64,000 nucleotides of DNA from Coleophoma eucalyptorum (taxonomy: Eukaryota; Ascomycota; Leotiomycetes; Helotiales; Dermateaceae). This document shows, piece by piece, positions 45,775 through 58,068 of this stretch. The stretch covers positions 62,001 to 126,000 of the forward strand of contig JALRME010000019.1 in the NCBI GenBank assembly GCA_026120035.1, in the 5' to 3' direction. The notes under the pieces are model-generated. The model ran no database searches, was not told where the DNA came from, and saw nothing but the letters and a program-made list of their open reading frames with translations. How positions within the stretch are numbered: the first letter of the stretch is position 1; each line of letters starts with the position of its first letter. The position numbers and the translations under genes are program-made.

Positions 45775-47976
45775 CTAACTTCGGTCCAGATCTGCTCGCC
45801 TGATAAATCTCAAAGCCTTTTGCCCCGTGCTCTCTTTGGGTGGCTCCTCGCCTCTTGTCAGCGCTGGTTTCGGTTGCGAAAGCGGCGCTGGGTGTTCTTG
45901 TACTGCTGGTAGTGCCGCGCCACTGGTAGGTTTGGTCTTTTTGGACTTGGAAGAACCCGAGGCCGTGGATGCAACGCTAGAATTTGACCTTCTAGCCTGC
46001 TGTGGAAGGGACGGCTGTCTATGGTCTTCGCCCTTTCCAAGTAACACTTTGGGCAGGACCGGGACAACCTTCCACGCCTTTTTGATATCTTCCTTTTCGG
46101 CCTCATCTCTCTCCGCAAGTTTCCTCCTCACGGCCTCATCGATCACTCCTCGATCTTCCGCTTCTTTAATCCAGCGCAATTCCATTTGGCGAATGGCATC
46201 CGCCGTGAGTTCTTGCCGCATCATACGCTCAATCACATCCTGCTTGCGCGTTCGCTTGTCGCCCACGGAGATGAGCACGCCGCCCATGATGTTGCATGTG
46301 ATACTAAAGCACAGGATTACCGTTGTAAGAGCGAATGGTCGCGTTTCGTAGGGAATACCCCATGTACATGCACCTAGCGTAATTTGAAGTGCAGAATGGA
46401 AATCGAGCAAGACAACGACGGCGATGAGGAGTTTAAGCGGGAATGCATAGTGCGTTTCGGTCTCATGTGGCTTGTAGAAGGTGTGACTCTTGGAGAACTT
46501 CCGCTCATGGAATTCGAGCTTGGCTTGTTCCTCCTCGGTCAGGACCGTGTATTCGTATGAGGGATTATTGACCTGGTGGCGCGTGACGATTTTTCGAGCT
46601 AGGTTCTTGGGAATCCTACGAGAAACCATACCCGCGAAACGGTGGGGAATCTTCCGAGCAACTAAGCTCTCAATATCGACCTGGGCGGGCTGCACGTCTT
46701 GTTTTCGCTGATCGGGTAAATCGTTGTGATCTGCCAAGTCTGGAAGGCCAAAACGCTTTCGTTGCTTGAGCGTCTTGCGGTGGTAATAGGCGATGTAAAT
46801 CATATGATACGTGTCGACGGCGCGAAAGGGGGCCAAACCATCACCAATGATGGCGAAGAGGGCGACTAAAACATTATCGACAACATTGATAATGTAGTCT
46901 CGCCTCGAACCCAGCGATATCCAACCGATGAGAAAGAATACCCAAGCCGCACCGAACAAGGTAACCAAGGTAGCGTAAACCGTTACGAATAATCCAAGAG
47001 CTGCAAAATCCCATCAGTTAGAAAACATTGTTTACTGGTGGATTTAGGGATGAACTCACGTCGGCGGACATATTTCCAAAAGCCGTTCATGGAACGTCTC
47101 AATCGTGCGCGCCGAGAATGTAGCATATGTCTCACAAGATCGTCAAGCTCTTCCTTCTCCTCCGGTGTCCAGCCTTGGAGGGTTTCGCCATGGGGCAATA
47201 CAGCGTATCGGGAATCGTTCAGGGTTGATGTGATGGTGCTGCTACGGCCCAGCAGTGGTTCCTGTCGCCTTTCTACATCTGACTCGCTTCCTTTCTCGTC
47301 GCCATCCTCCACCGGGTTTGACAGGCGCCTCAACGACGTTTTCAGTTTGTCGATGGTGTTGGCATCTCTATAGCGGGGCGAAAGTGTATAAGTAGCTCGA
47401 CGATCGAGAATGTTTCCGAGCGAAGGGATAAATAGAGAATTTTGGACATTGGTGAGGGTTGACAGGGTCGATACTTCGGGGTCTGCAAAGATTTAGTTTT
47501 TGCACTTTTTGACTAGATTGATCACACATACCAACGCAATCCAGTAAATCCACCGTGTCAGTGTCATACTCGTCGTGCCTAATAGAGTCATCGTCGGTTC
47601 GATTTTCCTCATGATCAAACATTGACCGGAAAGCGGCTCCAGCACGGTTTCGGGCGTCGGTAAAGCGACTAGTAGATGCATTGGGGTTTGACGAAGCATT
47701 GGCTTGAGCAGCATGGTTCTCGCCTAGACTTGGCTGACTTTGAGGTTCTTGGGTAAGTCCATGGGGCGATGGGCCATGGTGTGCAGGTTTCTCTGCAATC
47801 CCTGAGGGAAAAGGCTCACGTCGTCGCTCTCCCACCGATGAAGAGTCGCGTAGTATTCGAACGCTTGGCCGTTGGTGCGTGCTGAGGGCTGCCTTCACTT
47901 TCCGCCCAACTGCTACGACTGGATTCTGTGTTGCTGTGGCCGGGGGTAACGGCTGCGATGAAGCTGGCCGATCCAT
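45775..47976 (-). CDS. DUF2985 integral membrane protein
   Basis: Three exons on the minus strand, 47976-47532, 47482-47060 and 47000-45775, give 697 residues. The start is the first in-frame ATG. The N-terminal 200 or so residues are hydrophilic and Ser/Pro-rich, with an acidic D/E/T stretch before the first intron. Two membrane segments follow (LGLFVTVYATLVTLFGAAWV; FLIGWISLGS), then a basic loop (RKTLKQRKRFGLPDL). The family core comes last: HYAFPLKLLIAVVVLLDFHS, then ALQITLGACTWGI, and a last membrane segment around TVILCFSITCNIMGG. The C-terminal tail is Lys/Ser-rich and cytosolic. This matches the fungal DUF2985 family, conserved in Pezizomycotina, of unknown function. A housekeeping-like gene. 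Confidence 0.85.
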
Positions 47977-48965
47977 CTTTGTAGTTTTGACTAACGGCCT
48001 GTCGATTGAAGAATTCGTGCAATGGAAAAGAGGAGTCGGTCGAGTTCCAGTCACCTCTAGCCAAGAAACACAAGTGAATTGAGATATGACTTAAGTAACG
48101 CGAAAAGAAGTCCCACTTCTAAATCGTAGATGCACATGGCTATAGAAGAAGAATAGATAGTTGGATAGCGTGCCCAAGTCCATAGTAGAATCCAAGTATA
48201 TTGTATTCGAGCAGGGATACGACCCTGTTTTGCGTGTTGATGTCATTCTGCAGCTGAAGATCTGGGGGGGGCGGTGTGGCTTAACCCGATCGAGTCGGGT
48301 TGGTGGACAGAGAGGCACGTCTGAATACTGTAAGTAAATCCAGCGCAGTAATGGAAATGGCGTTTAGCCCGATCGAAAAAGTTTCGTTATGTATTATTGT
48401 ACTTAAAAGAGCTGCTGAGATACACAGACAGGACAGCATTGTGGCTATAAGGTTTGGCCCGGAGAGTCTGCTCGTGAAGTAGCTCAACAGGGCTGGAAGA
48501 GCAAGGGCAATTCCCTGGAGTGCCCCTCATCTCGCCCTTTTTAGCCCGTGCGACGCTATCAGCGGCCAATTACCCCCCCCCCCCCCCCCAGGACCTTTTT
48601 CCAGCATACAATAGCCCAGCAGAGGTAGAAACTAATAATCAATGGTATTATAGTTAAGAGCATTCTCGGGGCTATGAGTCTAGATTAGCGCATTCATGAC
48701 CACGCCTTTATCATTCTCGCTGAAGGTATAAAATTAATTGCTAGGCGGCACTAGAAATCCTTACGTTGCTATTTAGCCCTGGAAGACGTCATCGCGGTGG
48801 GTGACCAAGACTCCAATAAAGGGATTGAACCACTTTCTCTTGAGCGGCTAGTAATATATCTTATGCGGTTTATACAAAAGACACCACTAAATATTAAAAA
48901 CCTATAGACAAGTCTTTTATTACCTGGCTGATTCTGTACCAGATACTCTGGAAGAGGAATTGGAA
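47977..48965. other. Intergenic, with a 17-nt poly-C tract
   Basis: Promoter of the DUF2985 gene and 3' flank of the hydrolase. A homopolymer of 17 C lies at 48573-48589. No gene is supported. Confidence 0.55.
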
Positions 48966-50201
48966 CTAGTGGTTTGCTAGGAAAGCTGCAATCTCACTCC
49001 AACCATCTTCCTGTAGCGCCATGCCTTCAAAATCCATAAATCCATGTACAGCACCTGGAAAGACCTTCAGTATTGCTTCCGATCCCGCCATCAAATATTT
49101 CGCAGCAAAAAAGACTGAGTCGTCAATTAAGATATCCTCGGTCCCACAAATGAGCAGAGCGGGGGGTAGAGGCGCTAGGGATTTGAGATCTGCATAGAAA
49201 GGCGAGATCTCAGGGGCTTGACGTTCTTGGCGGTTTGTATTAGGTACAAAAGCCTCAGTAGTATGCTTGAGAGCTGCTGTCGTGGTGATGAGCGCGTCTT
49301 GTGTTGCATTTACAATAGAGGGACTAGAGTAAGTGAGGTCGAATATACCATAGTTTAGAATCAAACTGCGGAGATGGAAAGAAGGTCGGGATTTGCGGAG
49401 GTGAAAGGTAGTTAGAGCTGCAAAGTGAGCTCCGGACGACTACGCAGAGGGCAGAGTTGTTGAATAAGTCAATAGCTCTAGGCAGTATGATTTGATGCAC
49501 TTACACTACCAGCCAAAGAAGTCAACGGAGCACCGAAAAGCTGCTCTGCGTGGCCAACAAGCCATTCTGCTACATCATAGCAATCATTTGGCCCATGTGG
49601 AAAAGGAAATTCGGGTGCGAGACGATAGGCGACAGATATGATGGCGAGATGATTTTTATCAGCAATATGCGCCAGTAGAGTATCATTGATAGCATTGCTG
49701 AACACACTCCAGCCACCGCCATGTATAAACAATAAGACACCCTTTGACAGAGAAGTTACTATACCGCTAGTATAACCTCGAATTTTCCCTGGAGGGAAGG
49801 AAGTTACTAACTCTAGGATTCTCATCAGATGATGCTGGGACTAACACGCGGCATGGGATAAATCTATTGGCATCTCGGGAAGGGATAGGAAGATTTTGAG
49901 CACGATGGTCTAGTCGATGAGGTTGGTACTGTAATTCCCCATTGGCCTCTCGGCGTCGATATTCATCAATGCCGATCTGTATTACATCATTAGACAATGC
50001 AATATGGATAATTCTACAGTTCAGAGCCTTTATTTCAATTGAGGCGCAGGTCATTTCAAACTATTGAGTGGCATAACTTACCTCCCACCATGGCTTATCC
50101 ATCGGTATATTACCGCTCCGGAGGAGAGCGAGGAATTGTTGGCTATCATTTCCAACGGCTTGCCGGCTGAATTTGGTCGAGTTGATAGCGAGGTCAGACA
50201 T
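48966..50201 (-). CDS. Alpha/beta hydrolase, HSL/arylacetamide-deacetylase type
   Basis: Four exons on the minus strand, 50201-50082, 49976-49812, 49741-49505 and 49439-48966, give 331 residues. The oxyanion-hole motif HGGGW lies in exon 3 (LLFIHGGGWSVF). The nucleophile elbow G173-S-S175-S-G177 is formed across intron 3, replacing the usual GDSAG; S175 is the expected nucleophile. The acid is D276 (CGTEDILID) and the base H306 (GAVHGF). AYRLAPEFPFPHG is typical of the GDXG/HSL family. The expected activity is hydrolysis of short-chain esters, carbamates or lactones in the cytosol. Introns of 105, 70 and 65 nt are all in phase. The Asp-to-Ser change in GDSAG is tolerated in some esterases, so activity is probable. 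Confidence 0.85.
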
Positions 50202-51125
50202 TGTATTCGGGATAGTAAAGACTTGATATTGGATTTAGAATCAACAGAAGAGTTCTTAGAGAAAGAACCATACTTATATACAAAATGAACTGCCGCGGGA
50301 TGCTGCTGATGGTTTCTGTATTTTAGTAATCACCGTACATGGTATATGTTACGTAGCGCTTATTATGCGTGCATATCGTTGTGCCGAGGGACCCCAAATA
50401 TTGTTTACAAGTATTCAAAATTAGTAGGGGAGATGTTTGATGCGTCGACTTTTTCACATAGAAGCGTCGGACATAACTTTTCGCATATGGTGGGCTCTCA
50501 TACCCATGTGACTTGCTCGCAACGAAAAGTGCCGGGACATTTAAGCTCATATACTTTTTGCGTTTAATTAATTGTCCTAATATGCTTATAAAAATTATAG
50601 TGAATGTTCTCTTGAAACAAACTATACCTTCCCACCATGCTGTACATAGCTTCAAAGCGCAGGGGAAATCCCAAGGACCCAAAGCCTCTTCTCAAACATA
50701 CATACTATTCCTTGGCACTTCTTCGACTAACATGCTCGAAGAGTATCGCGACTAAGAGAATGCAATATTCATATCCCCTCCCAGATAAATGCGCATTTTA
50801 CACATTTGTACTAATTTACTTTTATTGCTCCATAAATCTCTAGCATTAACAACCGAATTGCATGTTTTAATACACCTCTAAGGCTAAATATAAGAGTGAA
50901 AGGACAATACCAAGCCGAACGATTGTCAGCTTACACCTTAGAGCTGACAGAATAAACTTATTATGTGAGACTATACGTTTCAAATAGCTCTCTAGCCAAT
51001 AATTCCTCTATATATAAGGTCATATTCGCCCTGTTTCAAATTATTCTTCAAATTCTTGTAAATAGCCCTTCCAACCTTACACAATCTGCCCTTTCTATTA
51101 ACCAATCACCTTCTACTTCACCGTC
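50202..51125. other. Divergent intergenic between two hydrolases
   Basis: Contains promoters for the hydrolases on either side. Short frames only. Confidence 0.5.
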
Positions 51126-52097
51126 ATGCCACGAAAGGATATTGAATTCAAGAATACTATTGGAGTGACACTTCGTGGTTGGCTGTATACTCCTACTGAT
51201 CATACGACAGAGGAATTGCCATGTCTTGTCACGGTCCATGGCTGGGCAGCTGTCAAGGAGATGGGCCTGGAGCAAATTGGAGCTGCCTTTACCTCGACAC
51301 TTAAGATTGCTGTTCTCATCTTCGATAACCGTGGCTTTGGAGCGAGTGACACCGTACCAGGCCAACCTCGCCAAGAAATTATTCCGTACGACCAGATCTC
51401 AGACTTATCTGATGCAATCACGTATGCTCAGAGTCTTTCGGAGGTCGACCCAACCAAGATTGGCATTTGGGGATCCTCATACGGAGGTGGTCACGTTTTA
51501 TACACCGCCGCAGTAGATAAGCGTGTCAAAGCAGTGATCAGTCAGGTATATGCTCCAGCGCTCTGTCGCATCTCGATAATTTAAGATATTAACCCATATA
51601 TACAGGCGCCAATTGTAGACGGTTGGTCTACATTCCACCGCCTCAATACTCCCGGTGCAGTATTGGCATATAATATTGCTTTTGAAGAAGACCGGCTTGC
51701 TCGCGCAGCTGGTGAGCCTGCTCGCACCCTTCCTGTATCTTCGGTTGATGAACAATGTGCACTTAACACGCCCGATTCCATTGACTTTTTTTCGGAGCTA
51801 GAGAAAGCAAATACTCCGTGGAAGAACGAGGTCACTCTACGGAGTATGGAAACACTTCGTGCTTACTGTCCTGCTCACTTCATTGAGAACATCTCCCCAA
51901 CTCCACTGTTGATGATTGTCCAGGATAGTGATATTCTCACAGCATCGGATCTGGCACTTGCGGCGTACAATCGGGCTCTGGAACCCAAACAATTGATTTT
52001 ATTGAAAGGTGGACATTTCTCAGTCTACGACCCCAAGAACAGTGAAATGATTGTTAAGATGCAGATGGAATTTGTAGCAGAGAATCTTTGTGCATGA
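51126..52097 (+). CDS. Alpha/beta hydrolase (dienelactone-hydrolase-like/DUF-type)
   Basis: Two exons, 51126-51545 and 51606-52097, give 303 residues. The first strand after the start (GVTLRGWLYTPTD) and LVTVHGWAAVKEMGLEQ place a cap-less alpha/beta core. FDNRGFGASD is followed by the nucleophile elbow IWGSSYGGG with S118. The acid is D249 (VQDSDILT) and the base H277 (KGGHFSVY). This matches a fungal group of hydrolases found near polyketide and toxin-degradation genes and annotated as thiohydrolase or dienelactone-hydrolase-like. Substrate is not deducible. It is divergent from the esterase at 48.9-50.2 kb. Confidence 0.87.
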
Positions 52098-53171
52098 AAA
52101 CATAGCTTGAGATGATACTATTCAGAAAATGAAGCGAGTTCAACTTGGAGTCAGGTGACTGGATGTCACACTTTGTCCTTCCCTAGGGCCCAGACAAGAT
52201 AATTCATAAGCTATTATTCATCAACAGAGGCGGTGTTTTAGTAGGGTCGCAAGTAGTTGCTTGGCGATATCATGATCCTTTTATCTGTCAAATCGCACTT
52301 TACATGGAAAACTCACCAACTCTATAACCCATTCTCTTTTTCACCTTGTTTCAACTAGCCATCAAGTACTAATTACGAAATTAAAATGTTGAGGATTGCT
52401 CATGGCTTCTTGGAGTAATTCTTGCTTGTATTGCGGAAGAGATTTACGCATCATTTTGGGGCAATTGAAAAGGTTCAATGGCAAGAGCTACTCCTACGAC
52501 TGGTACGAACCCACCTACAGTTGAAGGATCGACTGTGTGATCCTCTATCGAACCCTTGATTCCTCTTAAAAATTTAGGTAACCAAATATGCCACCAAGTA
52601 GCAGAAAGCTACCTACTACCAAGCTGTGCCGTAAATTCTTCTATTTCTACCTACAGGGTTTTTTGATGTGCAGAAGCAGCTACGCCGTACTGTGCCACGC
52701 GGGGCAATATCACTGTACATTGTTTCAGTACCGATGTTGCTTCCAGATGTAGGTCATCCACCGCCTTGGTCACTGTGCCACACAAAGCTTCCAGTCTTCT
52801 CGAATAAGCACAACGCCTGTTCTGTGCCTCGGATAGCCTGAGGGATGGGATGTTTTCTAATTATTAAACGGTTGCAGTAGCTGCGTAGACCATGTTCTTC
52901 CACCGGCAAACCGGGATCCATATCCCTCCGTGCATGAGAGAGTTTGTAATATTGTAGTTCTGCAGAGAACTACTTTAGTACTTACTATTACCAGTAAAGC
53001 CAAAAGCAATAGCCGGTACTAATACTACTATAATAGAGCCTCTACCTCTCTCACTTTCTTTTCACCCCAAAACAACTTCCACGTCAACCTCATCCATTTT
53101 TCACCTTCTCGTCCTCAGTCCATATTAATCCGCCCTACCCAAAAGTCTTTCTTTCTATTCCTCCTACAATC
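52098..53171. other. Intergenic, no gene supported
   Basis: About 1 kb between two plus-strand hydrolases. The last 130 bases are CT-rich, consistent with a fungal promoter. Nothing else is recognisable. Confidence 0.5.
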
Positions 53172-54151
53172 ATGCCTCGTCCTACATCCCGCCCCGTCTT
53201 TGTAATTATCCCTGGTGCCTCACAGACACCATCCCACTACGCGCATCTCATCCACCTCCTACAAATCCGAGGCTACCCCACCCTGTCTTCAATGCTCCCC
53301 AGCGCTGGTACTGGCGCCAATGTCACTGCTCAAGATGATACTGACTATATCCGCTCGCGCATGATCCTTCCCGTCCTGGATACAGAGAAGCATGATGTGA
53401 TCCTCGTCATGCATTCCTACAGGCACAAGCTCCCATTCTTTCTTTACTTCTATTTCTCTTCTTTTTCATTCCCTTACTGCCTCATTTCTTGGTTGAAGAA
53501 TAACTAACTTCCTAACAGTGGTATGCCCGGCAGCGCTGCAGCTCTGGGCTTAGGAAAAGAAGATCGTGCAAAGGAGGGAAAGAGCACATCGGTCTTGGGT
53601 CAGATCTATATTGCTGCTATTTTGCCACAGGGAGGTGATGGAAGGGATGTTGTGGCTACGTTCGGTGGTCAGCTTCCACCGCACGTTTCTGTTAATGTGT
53701 GTAGATTCCTTTTCCGCATCTTTGTTCTTCTATAACTCTACTCTCAAGTCCCAAGTTTCGTTAGGATACTAACTAACAAAATCCTCAAATCTAGGAAACT
53801 TTAGGACTTATTGAATGTGAAGACCCGGCACCTGTGCTATATAACGACGTAACATCACAAGCCGAATCTGACGCCCTTGTTCTCTCAACACTCTGTCCCA
53901 GCCTCGCCTCTTTCAAGAGCCCTTGTCCACGTGCGTCTTGGGACTCACCAGCATTCAAAGGTCGCCTCGCCTTTATACGGACCCTTAAAGATAAAACCAT
54001 GCCGCGAGAAGTCCAAGACATGTTGATTGCAGGAACAGGCCAAGATTTCACCGTCGTAGACATCGACGCCGGTCATAGTGTACAGGTTGCTGCACCTGAG
54101 AAGGTGCTTGGCATATTTATAGAGCTCGCTGAGAAGTTCCAGAAACTTTGA
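53172..54151 (+). CDS. Small alpha/beta hydrolase (MES-like/AB-hydrolase-1), with a GC-AG intron
   Basis: Three exons, 53172-53422, 53519-53696 and 53795-54151, give 261 residues. FVIIPGASQTPSHYAHLI is the first strand and oxyanion region of fungal salicylate/methyl-ester-esterase-like proteins. The nucleophile is S82 in VMHSYSG, completed across intron 1. The base is H237 (DAGHSVQ). The lid and acid regions (IYIAAILPQGGDG) are intact. The only donor that keeps the frame for intron 1 is GC (AG|GCACAAG at 53423), giving a 96-nt GC-AG intron. Intron 2 is a normal GTGTGT-TAG. The enzyme probably hydrolyses a small ester. It is the third unrelated alpha/beta hydrolase within about 5 kb. Confidence 0.82.
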
Positions 54152-54497
54152 GGAATTGTAAATACATGCTTGCAATTAGAGAAAGCCAATGGTTAGGGGC
54201 ACGTTCTAGAGCTTAGAATATGAATAAATCAAAATAAAAATTGTTAGTCTAATAAGACCAGAAGATGTTGGAGAATAGCATGGACCTTTTCAACATCGAT
54301 TCAAACATATAAACTACACTCTGTTTTTCGAATTGTGCATGACCACAATCTCTCATATTTGCGTGAAAAAAACTTTCGGCCGTGAAATAATATGTCAGGC
54401 AGTTGTTAAGTCTTTGAATAGGCAGATGAAGGTACAGATTGTCATAGAGATCTTCTCAAAGTCTCCAAACTGCTTTCTAATCTTATCAACTACCTGC
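54152..54497. other. Convergent intergenic
   Basis: 3' flanks of the small hydrolase and the membrane protein gene. No gene. Confidence 0.55.
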
Positions 54498-57036
54498 TCA
54501 GATTCTGGCATTAACCTCCAGGTTCTTGATAGTTGTAGAAAAGATATTCCGCAACCGCCTCTGGTACCACCAGCCCGCATAAGAGACAAACAAGAGAAAT
54601 AACATTGCAAATATTCCAATCCATTGCCAATATTTCCCAGCATCGGCGATATCCTTGGCTGAATTAGTGCTCAAGTCTAACCACGCATCTTCGGATGCCT
54701 TATTTGGCCAAAACTTTAGCGGAAGCATACATTGACAGGACCTGTAAACTCCCATACTGGATTGAGAGAGTCAGCAGGGGTTTCGATTGAAGTCTAATAG
54801 GGATAATATTAGATTGGTTTCACTTACATCTGCATCAACGTGCCGCCAATAGCAGTGAATATTGCACCACCTCCAAAAATGAAGACAGACAAGTACCAGA
54901 CCCCACAGCGCAGAGACCGATAAGACCAGAATTGATTATCGGGGTCTTTGCTAAAGGGTCCATTGGGATGGAATAATGTAGCAGGATTAGTAACCGCGTG
55001 GAATGAATCATCAAGCGATGTTCTGGAGTTGCCATGCGCCCATAAAAAGAAACCAATTTGAAAAACTTGGGTGATCGTGTACACGACGTAAGTAAATGTA
55101 CGGCAGGAAAGCCCAACACGAGGAGTGAAGTAAGAGACTAGATATGCCAAAATAAAGGGCGTGAAGATAAATAGCCCTGTAATAAACAGTATAATAGCCC
55201 AACTAGCCCATCCCATCCTCGTTAATTCGCGCAATCGGTGCATATCGGGATCGGTTGTCATATCAGAATCTTGAGTAAAACCAGGATGTCTACAGAACTT
55301 TTTCTGGCGTTGCTGCCACGTCTTTTCATCTGGTAGGAGCCGTTCTTCAGGAACGGTACCGTCTGTAACTGTGTAAAAGTCCAAAACTCGATCAACCCAA
55401 TGACGCTTTTGACGCCCTCGGAACCACATCCAAGCCGTCTTGTATTTACTGGGATAGGCTAGGCCGAAGCGTAGTCCAAGTCGTTCGCAAAGCCAGACAT
55501 TGTCCTCCGCATCGGAACTTTCTATACCAACTACAGCTTCAAGAGTGTTGGGATTGTTTCCAGCTAGAAGTAATCCGGATATGATAGCTATATAAGGCAC
55601 AGTCATCCACCTAAATAAAATACAATTAGTTGGTGTGTTGTTGTTTATAAGTGAGATAAATACCAAAGACCAAATGCGAGTGCGTGGGCCGTATCACTAT
55701 CGCCAAGGTTGTTGAGAATATCGATGAGAGAGTAGATAAAAGCAACAGCGAAAAAGATAACTGGGCTACCAATGGTGGACCCAAAACTAGTATTCGTTAG
55801 GTCATGAACAGTAAAATTTAACAAGGAGAATCTCCCCAAGAGATGCTAGAGCTAAACTACCTGTACTGGCAATTGAGCATTGCGTTTAAGTGAGTCTTGG
55901 TTTGAGACAGGCAAGACGCCCAAGCTTCATCTCTAGGTACGTATTCCGCTGGAGGATCATTGTGCATTGGCCATTGTGGTGCAATGGAGCATGGGTATAG
56001 CTGAAGTGGAGCAATCTTTCTCTCGATGTCAAGCCATGGAGAGTCTTGAGTTGATTGGGTGGTTAGATATCGTTGAAGTTGATGCTGATACCGAGTATTT
56101 TTTGGAGCCGGTGGTCGAATCTTAGGCTCAGGCGAACTCACCGGGGCATCTACAAGGCTTTTTTCACCTGATCCCCTGGCAGACTGCGACAACGAGCGGC
56201 CTCGAGAGAAACCAACGAGATCCAAATTCCCAACCAAAATCAGAAAGAGTAATCTAGCTCTCATATCAACTGTCAACGAAGTCTCCTCAGCGAAATGTAA
56301 AATACGGCTATCAAGCAAGGCCTCATAGACTCCGCTTACTATCATAGGTCCGGCAAATGCAAAACAAGTGCAGAGCCATATTATAGTATCCAGACTGACA
56401 AGCAGGCCTGCCACGAGACCTACAGAGAGGCCATACAGCCAACCTTGTACTTTGTCAAGTCGACCGCGGAAGAATTTGGGACTGAGCTCAAGTTTACGGC
56501 GTCGAGGAACGACCATGCCTAGTTTTGCACTTAGTAAGGAATACATCTGGTTTCAGTTAATCCTTACAAAAAACCAGGTCAGGCAAAATAAATCCTATAA
56601 GTGGCCCAACCCATTGACGAGTTTTCGATGCTTGCGACCTCTGCCAACCTCCACAATTGGAGGAGCAGTATGAAAATGGCACTCGAACTATAGGTGAACC
56701 TGCCGGGTCTCCTTGATAGACTGCACCGCAAGGGAAGTTGTTATTATTGATTGCTGATTCAAAGAAGGAGAAGTTAGTGAGATAGGAAGTTTTTGCCTCG
56801 ACCAGTCGACCGTTCGACAGACGAATGGAGTCGTTAACGGCAAGGAGGCAACAATGTGTGAAATTTTGGCCTCCGAAATAGACGTTCCACGATTTCGGCG
56901 CCTTGTGTGTCAAGCCTTGTAAATGGGGGATTGCTTCGCTGATATTCTCGTACATCTGCGATAAGGCTGACGGAGCAAACGAAACTATGCACAGTATGCT
57001 AGCTTTTATCAGTGGATAATTTGACAGTCCGAACAT
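54498..57036 (-). CDS. Multi-pass fungal membrane protein of unknown function
   Basis: Five exons on the minus strand, 57036-56568, 56518-55861, 55786-55664, 55610-54828 and 54756-54498, give 763 residues, all in phase. A signal peptide (MFGLSNYPLIKASILCIVSF) precedes a luminal or extracellular domain of about 120 residues with several Cys and N-x-S/T sites (FGGQNFTHCCLLAVNDS; VPFSYCSSNCGGW). Membrane segments follow (VGPLIGFILPDLVF; GLSVGLVAGLLVSLD; IYSLIDILNNLGDSDTAHAL; MGWASWAIILFITGLFIF and others), separated by a Pro/Ser-rich loop. Near the C-terminus is a short Cys-rich segment (MGVYRSCQC) and a final WIGIFAMLFLLFVSYAGWWY helix. I recognise this as a conserved fungal family without an assigned function. 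DHT/AFG-type motifs such as GDSDTAHALAFG are shared by relatives. No catalytic motif is visible. Confidence 0.78.
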
Positions 57037-58068
57037 GGTGACTTAAATGGATATTCAGACCGTGCAAAGTGGTATAGTTGTTAGAACATAGACTTAGAGG
57101 GTACCAAGGAGGTTATAATTAATTATAAACACGAAGTGGGCGAGAATGCCACAAACTTTATGATTGTTTCGTGTTTCTAGTTCTAATACATAACACTGCA
57201 TTAGACCTCTTATAGATAGATAAGACTATGGCACCCCCACAGACTTTGTATGCAAGGGGCGAAGAGCAGCAAGTATCGCATGCGAGACATTTTAGCTGCA
57301 GAGATCTACATTGCCAGCGATGGCTACACAGTATCCCTTACACCAGCAAAAGCAAAGTAGCTTGTATACCATAGGATGAATGCAAAAGGGGTTAGTTGTA
57401 GTGGTGATCCGATAAGCATACTAAGTACGAGGTGACCAAGAAGGCAACTCGTTACACTTATACCTCACCGCCAGTGCAGATCTCTACCTCTTCAGTTAAG
57501 ATTGAACGAGAAACATTTTTATCGCATCTGGCGCTTTTGCACAGTCACATCAGTGATAGGTTGAGTGTGCGTTAAGCTCACAGATCAAGCAAGAACTAGT
57601 GGGCTCTGCATTAACCTTAACTCTAACTCTAAAATTATATCTTCAACACTGCCGGATAACCTAAAGTTGCCACACTCACACATAGACGGGTGAAATACAG
57701 TCGTAAACAACGAAACCTCATATATGGAGCCTGATTAATCCAGCTCGTAGCTTCTAGCTTTGCTATATCTAGCTAGTTGATATGCAGTTTATATCCAGCT
57801 CATCAGTAACAGCAGAAGAGGTCGGAACCTGAGGACGAGGATACAAATTTTCTAAATATGTACAAAAACGAATCTTATCTTTGTTTATATCTGTAACTAA
57901 TGAATTCACTTATTCACGAGGCATAGTACGATTCGGCCGTGACACTAGTAAGTTTTTCGCTTAGACTAATAATGTCCACGTACGAGGATTTAGAATATTG
58001 AAACAATGTCGTGATCGTGTTATTTTTTTGCAGCATCAAACCCCAATAGGATTCAAAAGCCTTAGACA
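57037..58068. other. Divergent intergenic, no gene supported
   Basis: Promoter region for the membrane protein (-) and the methyltransferase (+). A CTAACTCTAA-rich word at 57611-57632 is degenerate and not a telomere repeat. Confidence 0.5.

Noticed and set aside
45827..46351. 174-codon plus-strand open frame
   Set aside because: Lies antisense inside the last DUF2985 exon and has a low-complexity, motif-free product.
47977..48054. Upstream extension of the DUF2985 gene from position 48054
   Set aside because: The codon there is GTG; the first in-frame ATG is at 47976.
56544..56566. A 23-nt intron ending just before an ATG in the membrane protein gene
   Set aside because: Too short to splice; the 49-nt intron ending at 56519 with a TACTAAG branch keeps the frame and gives a better junction.
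57611..57632. Telomere-like TAACCTTAACTCTAACTCTAA word
   Set aside because: Short and degenerate, not a TTAGGG array, and surrounded by ordinary genes.
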